From NCBI GenBank assembly GCA_023935145.1, contig CM043699.1, forward strand, positions 123,758,036-123,822,035: a stretch of 64,000 bases of DNA, written 5' to 3'. Positions 1-9,219 of the stretch are shown here, in pieces (the stretch's first letter is position 1; every line of letters begins with the position of its first letter). A model generated the notes under the pieces. It saw only the letters and a program-made list of their open reading frames with translations. It was not told the DNA's origin and made no database searches. The DNA comes from Bretschneidera sinensis (taxonomy: Eukaryota > Streptophyta > Magnoliopsida > Brassicales > Akaniaceae). Made by a program: the position numbers and the translations under genes.

Positions 1-713
1 CACTCTTGTTTGCCTGGGCACTGAGGTGCTGGTTCATGGGTGCCTAGGTGCTCAATCTTGTTTTCCTGGGCGCTGGGGCGCTGGACAGTGAGAGGCGCGA
101 CACTAGGTTGAAGTTGTTCTGGGGGCCTGAACTGTGTCTACTAAAACTGCCATAACTTTCTCTAGAAAAATCCTTTTTATGAACCATAAAATTATCCAAA
201 ATATAGACTTCTGGATCTTTTTAAGAATATATGGCTCATCTCCTGGTTCTTCCTACATCAATGCAATTTAATCTGCAAAGATGATTGATCTGTACGGGAA
301 TTCTGACAATTTAGTGAAACTCCTTCAGCTTGTATGCAGAAGTGCACACACTAGTGTGCTTACCCTTAACTTGTTCCAAAGTGATGCACACACTTGTGTG
401 CAGCCTTTTAACTCAATTTACTTTATTTGTCCAACCTTGGTTTGGACTTTTAATCATCCTTAAATCATTTTTGGAAATGTCTAAACCTTAGACAAAAACG
501 AGCATCGACACCCAAGATCTTTTGGCGCTTTAAACATGGATTGCTTTATCATCTATTTTGTACTCAAAGCACCTGAAAATGCATCGAATTAAGTCAATGA
601 TTTATGAATAACACTTTAGAGTTATCAACATGTAAAAGTGCGATTACGACCGAGATTAACCCTAAAGTGTTAACAATTAAGTATTGTTTAGATGCATTTT
701 ATGACTCTCATCA
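1..713 (-). repeat. 3' LTR of D1 (partial)
   Basis: This stretch matches the upper part of the 5' LTR at 5439-7512 almost base for base, for example the block around 281-460 against 7081-7260. The element-side boundary is the TGATGAGAGTC end read on the minus strand, at 713. The rest of the roughly 2.07-kb LTR lies left of the window. The small open frame at 281-463 is LTR sequence and has no separate support as a gene. Confidence 0.85.
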
Positions 714-749
714 CAACCCCCAACTAGCTTATTGCTAGTCCCTAGCAAT
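714..749 (-). promoter_or_regulatory. Polypurine tract and adjacent hairpin of D1
   Basis: Next to the LTR, the minus strand reads CTAGTTGGGGGTTG, a G-rich tract expected to prime plus-strand DNA synthesis. Just inside it (731-749) is a hairpin with arms ATTGCTA and TAGCAAT around a five-base loop. The same hairpin, with different outer pairs, lies next to the PPT in E, F, G and H. Confidence 0.7.
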
Positions 750-2340
750 TCAAGCGGAAGACATGAAATGAGTTATTTATTTAGAAATTAAAGCAAAATA
801 CAACAATGCTAGTGTTAACCAAGAGTGATTCAAAAATATTTGTCTCAAAAATCATGCGTAACATATAGCATATAGAATCATTAAATTTCACTCAAATCCA
901 AAAATAATTCAAACATCAATCTTAAAATCGTTATTGACTCTTAACATTCGTCTTACCATAATCCATTAATCTGAACATCCGGATAATTTTATGCACAATA
1001 TTCATGAATACAAGTCTTGGCCTCTAAAAAAGTAAATCGCGTGGCGTCAATCACAAAAACAAGCTCCATAAGTTTACATTTCAAACCACTCTCCACTATT
1101 GTAGAAAAATCACATTACATTGGATCAATAGGTCTTTAATAAGTTTGTAACGTTCGGTTAAGGTAAAGGCTAAGAAAGAATAGGAAGAATTCACAAGTAA
1201 AAGAACTTAATCTCTTAGTTTTGAACATAGCTCTTTAAGCACTGGATAACCTTACTTCAATACCCAACTCTTCCAACCATTTTTATTTATTTTTTATATT
1301 TTTTTTTCTTTTCGAGGATTGTTTTCTCAACAAATCACCATTTGTTTTTCTTTTCTTTTGTATTTTGGCATAAAAGACCATTCACCTCCTTTTTCATTTC
1401 TTTCTTTTCCACAACCCCCAACTTATCTCCTTTAATGTACTTGGGTTGTAGTAGTGATACTTTTTCATATTTCCACCATTACTCATTTTAAGTACTTCTT
1501 ATAACATGTGTATAGTTAAGTTCTTTTTAAGAGAGAGGTAAGGATAAAATATTCTATTTAGGCTTATAAAGGTAAGTGAATGGGTTTTTGAAAGAAACTA
1601 GGCTTAACTTCGTTTTCAAGAAAAAAGCTCAAATAGGTGACTAGTGATATATATCGCAAGGGTAGGTTTGAAAGGCTCAAACGGTTCAAAAATGGCCTAT
1701 ATCATATCCTAAGTAATGTGCATTCTAGGAATTCACCTCAAGTGGTTATCAAGTAAGTTCTAGAGCTTGTCGAGACCGCAAAAATATTCACAAAATAATC
1801 ACACATAAAACTTTTTTAAATGCTTACGATTAATCATACAATCTTACCACAAGCTAGAGTCTCTAACCAAATCAAGATTGATACTTAAATTAATTTCAAA
1901 CCGAAGCAAGATTTAATTTCTTCTAAGTACTATATGCTATCTCAATTAAGCTCATATCATTGACATGTGAATAACTCCAAGGCTAACACAAAGCATGCTA
2001 AAAACAAACTTTTTTTTAAAATATTATCCTAACAAACAAAAAGTAGGAAAGTGACACCAAGCAGTTCAATGGAAAAAGGAAAGAAATGTGTTTCCTCCAC
2101 CCCTAACCCAAACATTGCAATGACCTCAATGTAAAAGAAAAAGGAAAAGAAACTCTCTTTGTTAGTCAAGAGTGCACAAAAGCTAAAAATTGGGCACCAC
2201 CATTTGAATTGCTTCGCATATTTGTCCCTGAAAAAGAAACATGAAAGTAAAACTGGAAAACAGCAAAATACTAATAATAAACACAAAAAATAATTATGAA
2301 AACAAAATAAATAAATAAATAAATAAAAAGGATATGCTTT
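750..2340 (-). other. 3' untranslated region of D1, no gene seen
   Basis: About 1.6 kb between the conserved post-coding block and the PPT. It is AT-rich, with pyrimidine-rich runs near 1270-1420 on the plus strand, and shows no credible protein. Part of it (about 1020-1200) resembles the stretch at 58500-58660, so it belongs to a recurring Athila-type 3' region. The 127-codon open frame at 2029-2412 overlaps the conserved non-coding block and is not accepted as a gene. Confidence 0.6.
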
Positions 2341-2385
2341 GGGGTGCCTCCCATGAGCGCTAAGTTTTACGTCTTCAGCCAGACG
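2341..2385 (-). other. Conserved block after the coding region (D1 copy)
   Basis: On the minus strand this reads GTCTGGCTGAAGACG, then a TAAAACTTAGC-type stretch and CTCATGGGAGGCACCCC. The same block occurs in E (17911), F (34517), G (43128) and H (62458), although the coding sequence before it differs by deletion. Its function is unknown. Confidence 0.75.
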
Positions 2386-2454
2386 ATGCACCACTCTCAT
2401 TGATGGCCTCATTGTGGTGCTGAAAATGAGGCTCCAAACTCAATGGCCTCAATG

Positions 2455-3630
2455 TTAATCTTTTGGCAAGGAATACTTAAAGTCCACCACATATGGCTCA
2501 AGTGTTCTTAGTGTTGCCCATTTACAATTAGCAGTAGGGTATTTGATTCCCACATCCATGTGACTTCTCTCAAGCAACTCCTCAAAGCATAGTTGCCCAG
2601 ATTTCTTAATAAATCCCTGTGACTTATCACAAATATCAATAACGTTAACGGCATGGGGATAAATTGAAGAATCATTGAACTTGAAATTATTAAGAGGGAA
2701 TTCCAAAGAGTTAGAATTATCTTCAATGTTCTCATCCTCTAAATTAAGCTTATCAATCATGTAAGTGTTGAAACACTCATCCTTTTCAATCGACTGCCTT
2801 GAGATTTGGAAAACATTTACCTCTAAAGTCCTATTTCCAAATGATAATGTCATTAGGCCATTCCTACAATTAATGAGGGCATTAGCAGTGGCAAGGAATG
2901 GTCTTCCAAGTATCAAAGGAATTTTGGACTCCGTATTTACCATAGAAACAGTATCTAAAACCAAGAAGTCAACAGGATAATAGAAATTATCAATTTGTAA
3001 CAAAATATCTTCTACAATACCTCTTGGTTTTCTTACTGATCTATCCGCTAGTTGAAGTACCACGGAGGTTGGTTTAATCTCACCTAAACCAAGTTGCAAG
3101 TACATGGAGTATGGCATGAGGTTCACGCTAGCTCCAAAATCTAGCAATGCTTGGCCATAAGATTTGTTTCCAATTTGGCAAGCCACTGTTGGACAGCCCG
3201 GATCTTTATATTTGGGTGGTGTCGTGCTATCAATTACCGCACTTGCTTGCTCCGTTAAGAATGCAGTCTTCTTAACATTGTGCCTCCTCTTGAGTGTGCA
3301 TAGATCCTTGATGACTTTAGCATAATTGGGAATCTGTTTTATAACATGAAGAAAAGGGAGATTAATCTTAACATGCTGAAGTTGTTCAAGAATCTCGCCT
3401 TTTAGTGCTGAATTTCTCTCCTTAGGTTTAAGGAGAGCTTGAGGGAAAGGCACCGGTGGAGAATAATCATCATGGGCCTCTTGTTCCTTGGGCGCTTTAT
3501 CCTTGTTGTTCACAGTATTAGGAATCAAGTGTGGTGGTAGTGTGGGTCCATCAATTTTCTTACTGCTGCGGGTGATTATGGCATTAACTTCTTTAATATT
3601 TTGATTTTTCGGATCGGAGATTTGTGCCAT
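2455..3630 (-). pseudogene. Gag-pol linker and retropepsin-type aspartic protease of D1
   Basis: A 391-codon open stretch. The first ~130 residues are a gag-to-protease linker including NAIITRSSKK, followed by a segment with INLPFLHVIKQIPNYAKVIK that is typical of Athila polyproteins. The protease domain is at about residues 150-275. Its active-site motif reads DFGAS where G has DLGAS; the second conserved block is PLILGRPFLATANALI. The protease would cut the Gag-Pol polyprotein and act as a dimer. An acidic tail follows, and the frame then ends where reverse transcriptase should begin. The initial Met is only the first ATG after an upstream stop, not a true start. Called a pseudogene because it is separated from gag by stops and has lost the rest of pol. 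Confidence 0.8.
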
Positions 3631-3651
3631 ATGTTGTCCCCTTGGATTTTA

Positions 3652-4242
3652 TTACGGCTGCGAAGAGAACTGACCTTGCTCTTGAATTGTCAAGAAACTA
3701 GTCAACTTGGTGAGTTGACTTTTTATCTCATTTTGCTCATCTTTGATCCCTTTTTGCTCTTCTAGCACCCGTTGATTTATCTTGCCTTGTTCTTCCACAC
3801 TTTTGACATGCACTTGCAGAAATGACTTAAACATATCTTCCAAAGGTAAAGATTGTTGTGGTGCATTAGATGAGGTTGCTTCCGGTTGCTATTGGGTACT
3901 AGAGTGGGGATGAGGTTGTATATCGAATCTCCAACAGGTGCTAGTTTGGGCCGGGGGTTGTGTATCGGGTCTCCAATTAAAATTTGGGTGATTCTTCCAA
4001 CCGGGATTACAGGTGTTAGAATAGGATGAGTATGGTTTGCTAGAGGACATACCTAAAGCATTACACTCTCCTTTCATCTCAAAATAGGTTGAACAATCCC
4101 TAGGCACATGATCTACCCCATTACACATGAAACAAGGCTCACGGGACTCTACCCTAGCAACTGGTTCGGGGGCTCTAGCATCCTTGGCTCTTAAGACTTC
4201 AATTTCCTTAGTTAGGGCCTCTAAATGGGCTTTAAAGCTGTC
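3652..4242 (-). pseudogene. C-terminal gag / nucleocapsid region of D1, broken by stops
   Basis: Two open pieces (3889-4128 and 3652-3843) continue gag after a stop at its 3' end. The first holds a CCHC-like knuckle remnant (MCNGVDHVPRDC) and the aromatic stretch CNPGWKNHPNFNWRP, the Athila motif that also occurs in E, F, G and H. The second is Q/E/K-rich and likely forms a coiled coil before the protease linker. At least two stops separate the pieces, so no continuous Gag could be made from this copy. Confidence 0.7.
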
Positions 4243-5100
4243 CTATTCCTTAAGTTGGTAGATTCCAGTGGGTTGATTTCTCCTAGTATTTTCCAAGACA
4301 CTTGGTCCTGTCCAAGTGTGGGCTTTTTCTGATAGGTTATCTAGGAAATCTATGGCTTGATCGGGATCTTTTTGAATAAAATCCCCATTACACATCATTT
4401 CTATGAATTGCCTCTCCCTACTTAGGATTCCATCAGAGAAGTAGCTAACTACCCGCCAGCTCTCATACCCATGGTGTGGACACGAATTTAAAAGGTCTTT
4501 GAAACGTTCCCAAACTTGATATAAGGTTTCACTCTCTTTTTGTGCAAAGTTTGAGATTTGTCTCTTGAGGTTATTGGTCTTATGGGTTGGGAAGTGTTTT
4601 TGGAAGAAAACTCGAGCCATCTCATCCCAACTACCAATAGACCTAGGCCTTAACGAGTACAGCCAAGTCTTGGCTTTTTCCTTAAGTGAATAAGGGAAAA
4701 ACTGGAGTCTGACAGTGTCCACCATATTAGCCCTATTTTGAAAGGTTGCTACTACTTCCTCGAATTCCCTAATGTGGATGTAGAAGTTTTCATTCTCAAA
4801 CCCATGGAAAGTTGGTAGCAATTGTATCATGCCCGGCTTAAACTCAGCTTGTGGGGCATTAGGGGGGAACATGATACAAGAGGGTGTGGTCGTTCGGCTA
4901 GGGTGCAAATAGTCTTTAAGTGTCCTAGCAACATTTTCATTGTGATTGTCGGCCATGTTATCAAAATCCTCTAAATTCTCGGATGGGGGTGCACTATGGT
5001 ATGATCTAGGCGAGGTTTCACTAACGGACGTGGAAGGAGAGAGTGACTCTAATTCGGGTCCTCTAATGAATCTACCTCGCGAATCTCTCGGTTTAAGCAT
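4243..5100 (-). CDS. Gag capsid core of D1 (retrotrans_gag type), truncated by a stop
   Basis: A 285-residue open frame starting MLKPRDSRGRF. The N-terminal third is Ser/Pro-rich and disordered-looking. The capsid core spans about residues 85-245, with the landmarks MIQLLPTFHGFENENFYIHI, LQFFPYSLKEKAKTWLYSL and HKTNNLKRQISNFAQKESE, followed by WERFKDLLNSCPHHGYESW. These are typical of plant Athila Gag, which forms the virus-like particle. The frame ends at a stop where the intact protein would continue into the knuckle region. The start was chosen as the first Met after the leader. Similarity to the F and G gag pieces is clear by eye. Confidence 0.8.
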   Translation of the reverse strand: MLKPRDSRGRFIRGPELESLSPSTSVSETSPRSYHSAPPSENLEDFDNMADNHNENVARTLKDYLHPSRTTTPSCIMFPPNAPQAEFKPGMIQLLPTFHGFENENFYIHIREFEEVVATFQNRANMVDTVRLQFFPYSLKEKAKTWLYSLRPRSIGSWDEMARVFFQKHFPTHKTNNLKRQISNFAQKESETLYQVWERFKDLLNSCPHHGYESWRVVSYFSDGILSRERQFIEMMCNGDFIQKDPDQAIDFLDNLSEKAHTWTGPSVLENTRRNQPTGIYQLKE

Positions 5101-5149
5101 GCACCAATTAATTTAGAGGGGAAATAAAATATGTAAAGCAGAATAATAA

Positions 5150-5310
5150 ATAATTAAAAAAAATAAACAAATAAATAAAATAGAATAATAAACAGAATAA
5201 TAAAACAGAATAATAAACAAATAAATAAAACAGAATAATAAACAAATAAATAAAACAGAATAATAAACAAATAAATAAAACAGAATAATAAAATAAAATT
5301 ATAAAATAAA
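5150..5310. repeat. AT-rich minisatellite in the D1 leader
   Basis: A tandem array of about 24-bp units built from AATAAAACAGAATAATAAAC plus AAAT, roughly four to five copies, lying between the PBS and the gag start. The long hydrophobic frame on the minus strand here is a by-product of the repeat. Confidence 0.8.
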
Positions 5311-5415
5311 AGTAAAGGAACAATATTACGGTATTTACAAAGTGCTGAAAAGAAAAATATTTACAATTTTTTTTTTTACTTAAAGTTGACAAGCTTCCTT
5401 GTACTTAAGTGCGTT

Positions 5416-5494
5416 TCCTCGACAACGGCGCCAAAATTTGATGGCACCAAAATTTTATTACGCCCAAAACATAACGCGGTTATTGTAGTATAGT
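5416..5494 (-). promoter_or_regulatory. tRNA-Asp primer-binding site of D1 plus an upstream tRNA-complementary block
   Basis: The PBS (5416-5433, minus strand) reads TGGCGCCGTTGTCG and continues into a less conserved tail. It is complementary to the 3' end of plant tRNA-Asp(GUC). About 50 nt upstream in the sense direction, inside the LTR (5483-5494), the sense strand reads ACTATACTACAA. This is a perfect Watson-Crick complement of the tRNA-Asp 5'/D-arm stretch UUGUAGUAUAGU, as recalled from the known tRNA. Confidence 0.7.
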
Positions 5495-7512
5495 TTTGGG
5501 GTGTCGATTCCACAGGAAAACAAGTTAATTACGAAAGAAGGTGTAAACTTTAACACTAACGATAATGATTAGATGAGAGAATACGAGTTTTGATAATGCA
5601 ATATTGTGTAAAAGAGTTGTGCGAATATAACGAAGAATATAAATAAGAAATAACAAGGTTCCGGGAATCCTCCTTAGGTTTGTTCCCTATTTCCACTCTT
5701 GATTCAAATTTTTATCTCAATTGCAAGTTTCACATCCTAAACAGGCAATCAGAAAGTATTCAATCAAGCACATTTATAGCTCTAATATAATTGCTACAAA
5801 TTACTCTTTGATTTCAATTCAAGCACGCATGATTTATCTTATAGATTAGCAAGAAACGACAATATATTCCAATAATGATATCACAGTAATGGCCAATCTA
5901 TAAGATAAATATACTGAAATCAATTACATCCAAACAACTTGACATAAGAAGAGCTTGACTAGACTTATGTGTAGTAGAAGGATGCAATCACCAGATTGAG
6001 AGAAACTAAAAGAAGAAGAATATAGAATACATCTATCATATGAACTCAAATCCTTCTTAATTAATCAAAGAGTAAATCATAGACAATGTTTTAACAATAA
6101 GTCCATACAAATGAATCAAGAACAGGAAATAAGGAACAATAAAACCCTAACGATTCATCCCTTTCCCTTGTTTGATGATTAGTTAGCCATGAAACTCAAG
6201 GTGGAAAAACAATATAGATGTTCTCCCCTTGATTTCTTGGCCATGGAGCTCAAGGTGGAAGAACAATGTGGATGTTCTCTCCTTGATTTCCAACTAAAGA
6301 AAACTTAAATAGAATGCTAAAAACTTCTCTAATTTGTATCTACCAAAAAACTGTCTTGTTTTCTCTTCGAGCTAGCCCCCCCGCGGCTGCAAACCTTAAG
6401 TATATATTTATAGCCCACGAGGGAGAGCTGTCTTTGCACAGCCTAAATTTGAGTCCAGAAGCATGTGCGCACTGCTGACTTTGTCTGAGCATGCGCCTGA
6501 GCGTTGGAAAGTGAAGGCTTGAACTTGAAGGTGGGTCCAACAGCATGTGCGTGCTGTTGGCTTTGTCTGAGCGTGCGCCTGGGCGCTAGAAAGTGAAGGC
6601 TTGAACATGAAGGTGGGTCCAGCAGCATGTTCGCATGTCCAAGTGTGTGCCTAGGAACTCGAAAGTAAAGGTGCAGCATTAGTTGGTGAGGGGCGCGACG
6701 CTGATGGCCGAGGGGCGCGGCGCTGCTTCATGGGCGCCTAGGCGCTCACTCTTGTTTGCCTGGGCACTGGGGCGCTGGTTCATGGGCGCCTAGGTGATCA
6801 CTCTTGTTTGCCTAGGCACTGGGGCATTGGTTCATGGGTGCCTAGGCGCTCACTCTTGTTTTCCTGGGCGCTGGAGCGCTGGACAGTGAGAGCTGCGGCG
6901 CTAGGTTGAAGCTGTTCTGAGGGCCTGAACTGTGTCTACTAAAACTGCCATAACTTTCTCTAGAAAAATCCTTTTTATGAACCGTAAAATTCTCCAGAAA
7001 ATAGACTTTTGGATCTTTCTAAGAATATATGGCTCATCTCCTGGTTCTTCCTACATCAATACAATTTAATATGCAAAGATGATTGATCTGTACGGGAAAT
7101 TCTGACAATTTAGTGAAACTCCTTCAGCTTGTATGCAGAAGTGCACACACTAGTGTGCCTACCCTTAACTTGTTCCAAAGTGATGCACACACTTGTGTGC
7201 AGTCTTTTAACTCAATTTAATTTATTTATCCAACCTTGTTTTAGACTTTTAATCATCTTTATATCATTTTTGGAAATATCTAAACCTTGGACAAAAACGA
7301 GCACCGACACCCAAGATCTTTTGGCGCTTTAAACATGGATTGCTTTATCATCTCTTTTGTACTCAAAGCACCTGAAAATGCATCGAATTAGGTTAATGAT
7401 TTATGAATAACACTTTAGAGTTATCAACATGTAAAAGTACGATTACGACTGAGATTAACCCTAAAGTGTTAACAATTAAGTATTGTTTAGATGCATTTTA
7501 TGACTCTCATCA
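5439..7512 (-). repeat. 5' LTR of D1 (2074 bp)
   Basis: Bounded by TGATGAGAGTC at the upper end and CCATCA next to the PBS spacer at the lower end (both minus strand). A TATA-like CTATAAATATAT lies at about 6401-6413 on the minus strand. GC-rich tandem repeats occupy 6440-6890. A segment at 7119-7205 is shared with the LTR of copia 2, and a segment at about 6930-7130 is shared with the LTR of H. The small open frames in this region follow the tandem repeats and are not genes. Confidence 0.85.
6440..6890. repeat. Two GC-rich tandem arrays in the D1 LTR
   Basis: At 6460-6680 a unit of about 90 bp starting near GTCCAGCAGCATGTGCG is repeated two to three times with decay. At 6705-6890 a unit of about 52 bp with CTTGTTTGCCTGGGCACTGG and GGGCGCCTAGGCGCTC is repeated about three times. 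The second array is also visible at 1-100 in the other LTR. Confidence 0.75.
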
Positions 7513-8179
7513 CCTGCCCTAGTCTAGGCCGTGGTGCCAGGCACAATGATGCACACATGTCTCGGCTTTTTAAGTGGTTCATGAGACATGTTCAAAATGC
7601 ATAGGATCACTAAGTATTTATCAAAGGCCATGGTTGATTGGTCATCAAGATCTAAGGGTGGATAATGACACTCAAGATTGGTCAAAAAGTTGGTGCACTA
7701 TATAAAGGGTCACCTAGATTCAATCTCAACATAATAGAACTTGTGACAACTTGCGATTAAAAGTGAGATCAATTGTAAGAGTGCAAAGACACTAAACTCA
7801 AGAGAGATTCTGTAGAGAGGCTGGTTGTTTAGAAAGAGAGAGATTAGAATAGAAAAGGATTCAAGGGCTTGTAAGGGGAGTTTTTTTGGGAAAATTCTAG
7901 GGTTAGTTCTTATCACTTTCTTCTTCTTTTGTTCTTCAAGAACCTGTGAGTTCTTGGAAGGGTGCTACTGAGTGTAAAGAACTCCATTGATAAGATAGTG
8001 AAGAGTTCTCGAAGGAGCTCACGGGGACGTAGGCACATTGTCGAACCTCGTTAACAAATTTCTTGTGTTCTTTTCTTTCTTGCTTTGATTGGTTGCTATC
8101 TCTTTTCTTTATACAAGTCATTAGACTTGGGTGTTTGGAAGATCATCTCCTAGGCATCATCCAAGGTGGTTTCCCAACA
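7513..8179 (+). repeat. 5' LTR of copia 1, 3' two-thirds
   Basis: Matches the 3' LTR from 12670 to 13338 with few differences. A TATA box (TATATAAA) lies at about 7699 within GCACTATATAAAGGG. The LTR ends TTTCCCAACA just before the PBS. Small open frames on the minus strand here have no support. Confidence 0.88.
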
Positions 8180-8180
8180 G

Positions 8181-8193
8181 TGGTATCAGAGCT
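8181..8193 (+). promoter_or_regulatory. Initiator tRNA-Met primer-binding site of copia 1
   Basis: TGGTATCAGAGCT one base after the LTR end, the usual plant copia PBS complementary to the 3' end of initiator tRNA-Met. GGTATCAGAGCAAT and related words recur at 8257-8270, suggesting a local duplication of the site. Confidence 0.88.
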
Positions 8194-8455
8194 AGAGGAG
8201 ATACCACAATAGTGGTATGAGAGCTTGCACAGCTGGGTATCGTAGCAAGAACATAAGGTATCAGAGCAATACTCCAAGAATCAAAGAACAAACTTCTTGG
8301 GTGATTCAAGAACGGAGTAAAGATCAAGATTATATCGCGTTCTTGAGGTTGATTCAAGAACGGTGTTGAGATCAATCTTCGATCGTGTTCTTGAGGTTTT
8401 GAAGAAGTTGGAAAGCTTTGTGGGTGCTGCACAAATCTGGAATCATCTCCGCAAG

Positions 8456-9210
8456 ATGGGTTCAAATTTCGTTGTTGAGAAGTTTGATGGAAAGGGAGAT
8501 TTTTCCCTATGGAAGTGGAAGATCAAGGTTGTTCTTATGCAACAGAAGGTGGACTTGGCTATTGGAAAAGATGATGCTTTTCCAGTAAGTATCATGGAGG
8601 ACCAGCGGATTGAGATAAAGAAGATGGCATACAACACCATCTTCTTACATATGTCGGATAGTGTCACAAGGGAGTGCGAAGACTCAGAAGATCCTGCTGT
8701 CATATGGAAGAAACTAGATGAGTTGTTTCTTACCAAAACTCTCCCTAACAAGGTTTATCTTCTCAAAAGAATCTTTGCTTTTAAAATGGATCCTAATAAA
8801 GAGTTGCAAGATAATCTTGATGTCTTTAATAAACTAGTTCAAGATCTGGCTAGTTGTAGTATTAAATTCTCTGATGAACAATTGCTGTTATGTTATTAAA
8901 TTCTCTTTTTGATTATTTTGATAGTTTAATTAATGCAATTGAATATGGAAGAGATACAGTAACTAAAGAAATTGTGGTCAATGCTATAAGGGCTCATGAT
9001 TTCAAAGCCAAGAGTAGGGAGGCATCAAGTGGGGAAGGGCTGTTCGTAAGAGGAAGGCCAGCAACTTGGAATGGTAGTAGCATTCATGACAACTACCGGG
9101 AGAAATAAAAGGGTTGAGGGCAGAGCCATAGGATAGCACATTCCAAACCAAGATTTGGAGGAAAAAGGTGCTTCTGCTGCAACAAAGAGGGTCACTTCAA
9201 GAAAGATTGT
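8456..9210 (+). pseudogene. Gag of copia 1 (UBN2/retrotran_gag type with zinc knuckle), frameshifted
   Basis: The likely start is the ATG at 8456 (MGSNFVVEKFDGKGDF), which matches the start in copia 2; the open frame extends further upstream without support. The capsid core runs to about 8885 with the landmarks WKWKIKVVLMQQKVDL, MSDSVTRECEDSEDPAVIWK and TLPNKVYLLKR. The frame is then broken near 8885: continuation is in another frame (NSLFDYFDSLINAIEYGRDT, 8895 onward). It meets a stop at 9108 before the CCHC knuckle at 9169-9210 (CFCCNKEGHFKKDC, C-x2-C-x4-H-x4-C intact). Gag would form particles and bind RNA; this copy cannot make a continuous protein. Confidence 0.82.
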
Positions 9211-9219
9211 AAGAAGAGG

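Larger units (their letters stand above)
1..7512 (-). mobile_element. Athila-like Ty3/gypsy element D1, internally deleted, cut by window start
   Basis: Read on the minus strand, the element has a complete 5' LTR on the right (5439-7512), a tRNA-Asp-type PBS, gag, an aspartic protease, a 3' UTR, a PPT and part of the 3' LTR (1-713). Reverse transcriptase, RNase H and integrase are absent: the protease frame ends about 70 bp before the conserved block that follows pol in relatives. It is therefore a non-autonomous derivative. It sits inside the 5' LTR of copia 1: the bases right of 7512 continue in step with that element's 3' LTR from 12670. The left target duplication is outside the window. 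The Athila assignment comes from the PBS and protein similarity to G. Confidence 0.88.

Noticed and set aside
2029..2412. 127-codon minus-strand frame after the D1 protease as an env-like protein
   Set aside because: It overlaps the conserved non-coding block and the pyrimidine-rich UTR; the Phe-rich stretch comes from A-runs, and relatives have no matching protein.
5108..5392. Hydrophobic 94-codon frame as a membrane protein
   Set aside because: It is produced by the AT minisatellite; the Phe/Tyr/Leu pattern follows the repeat period.
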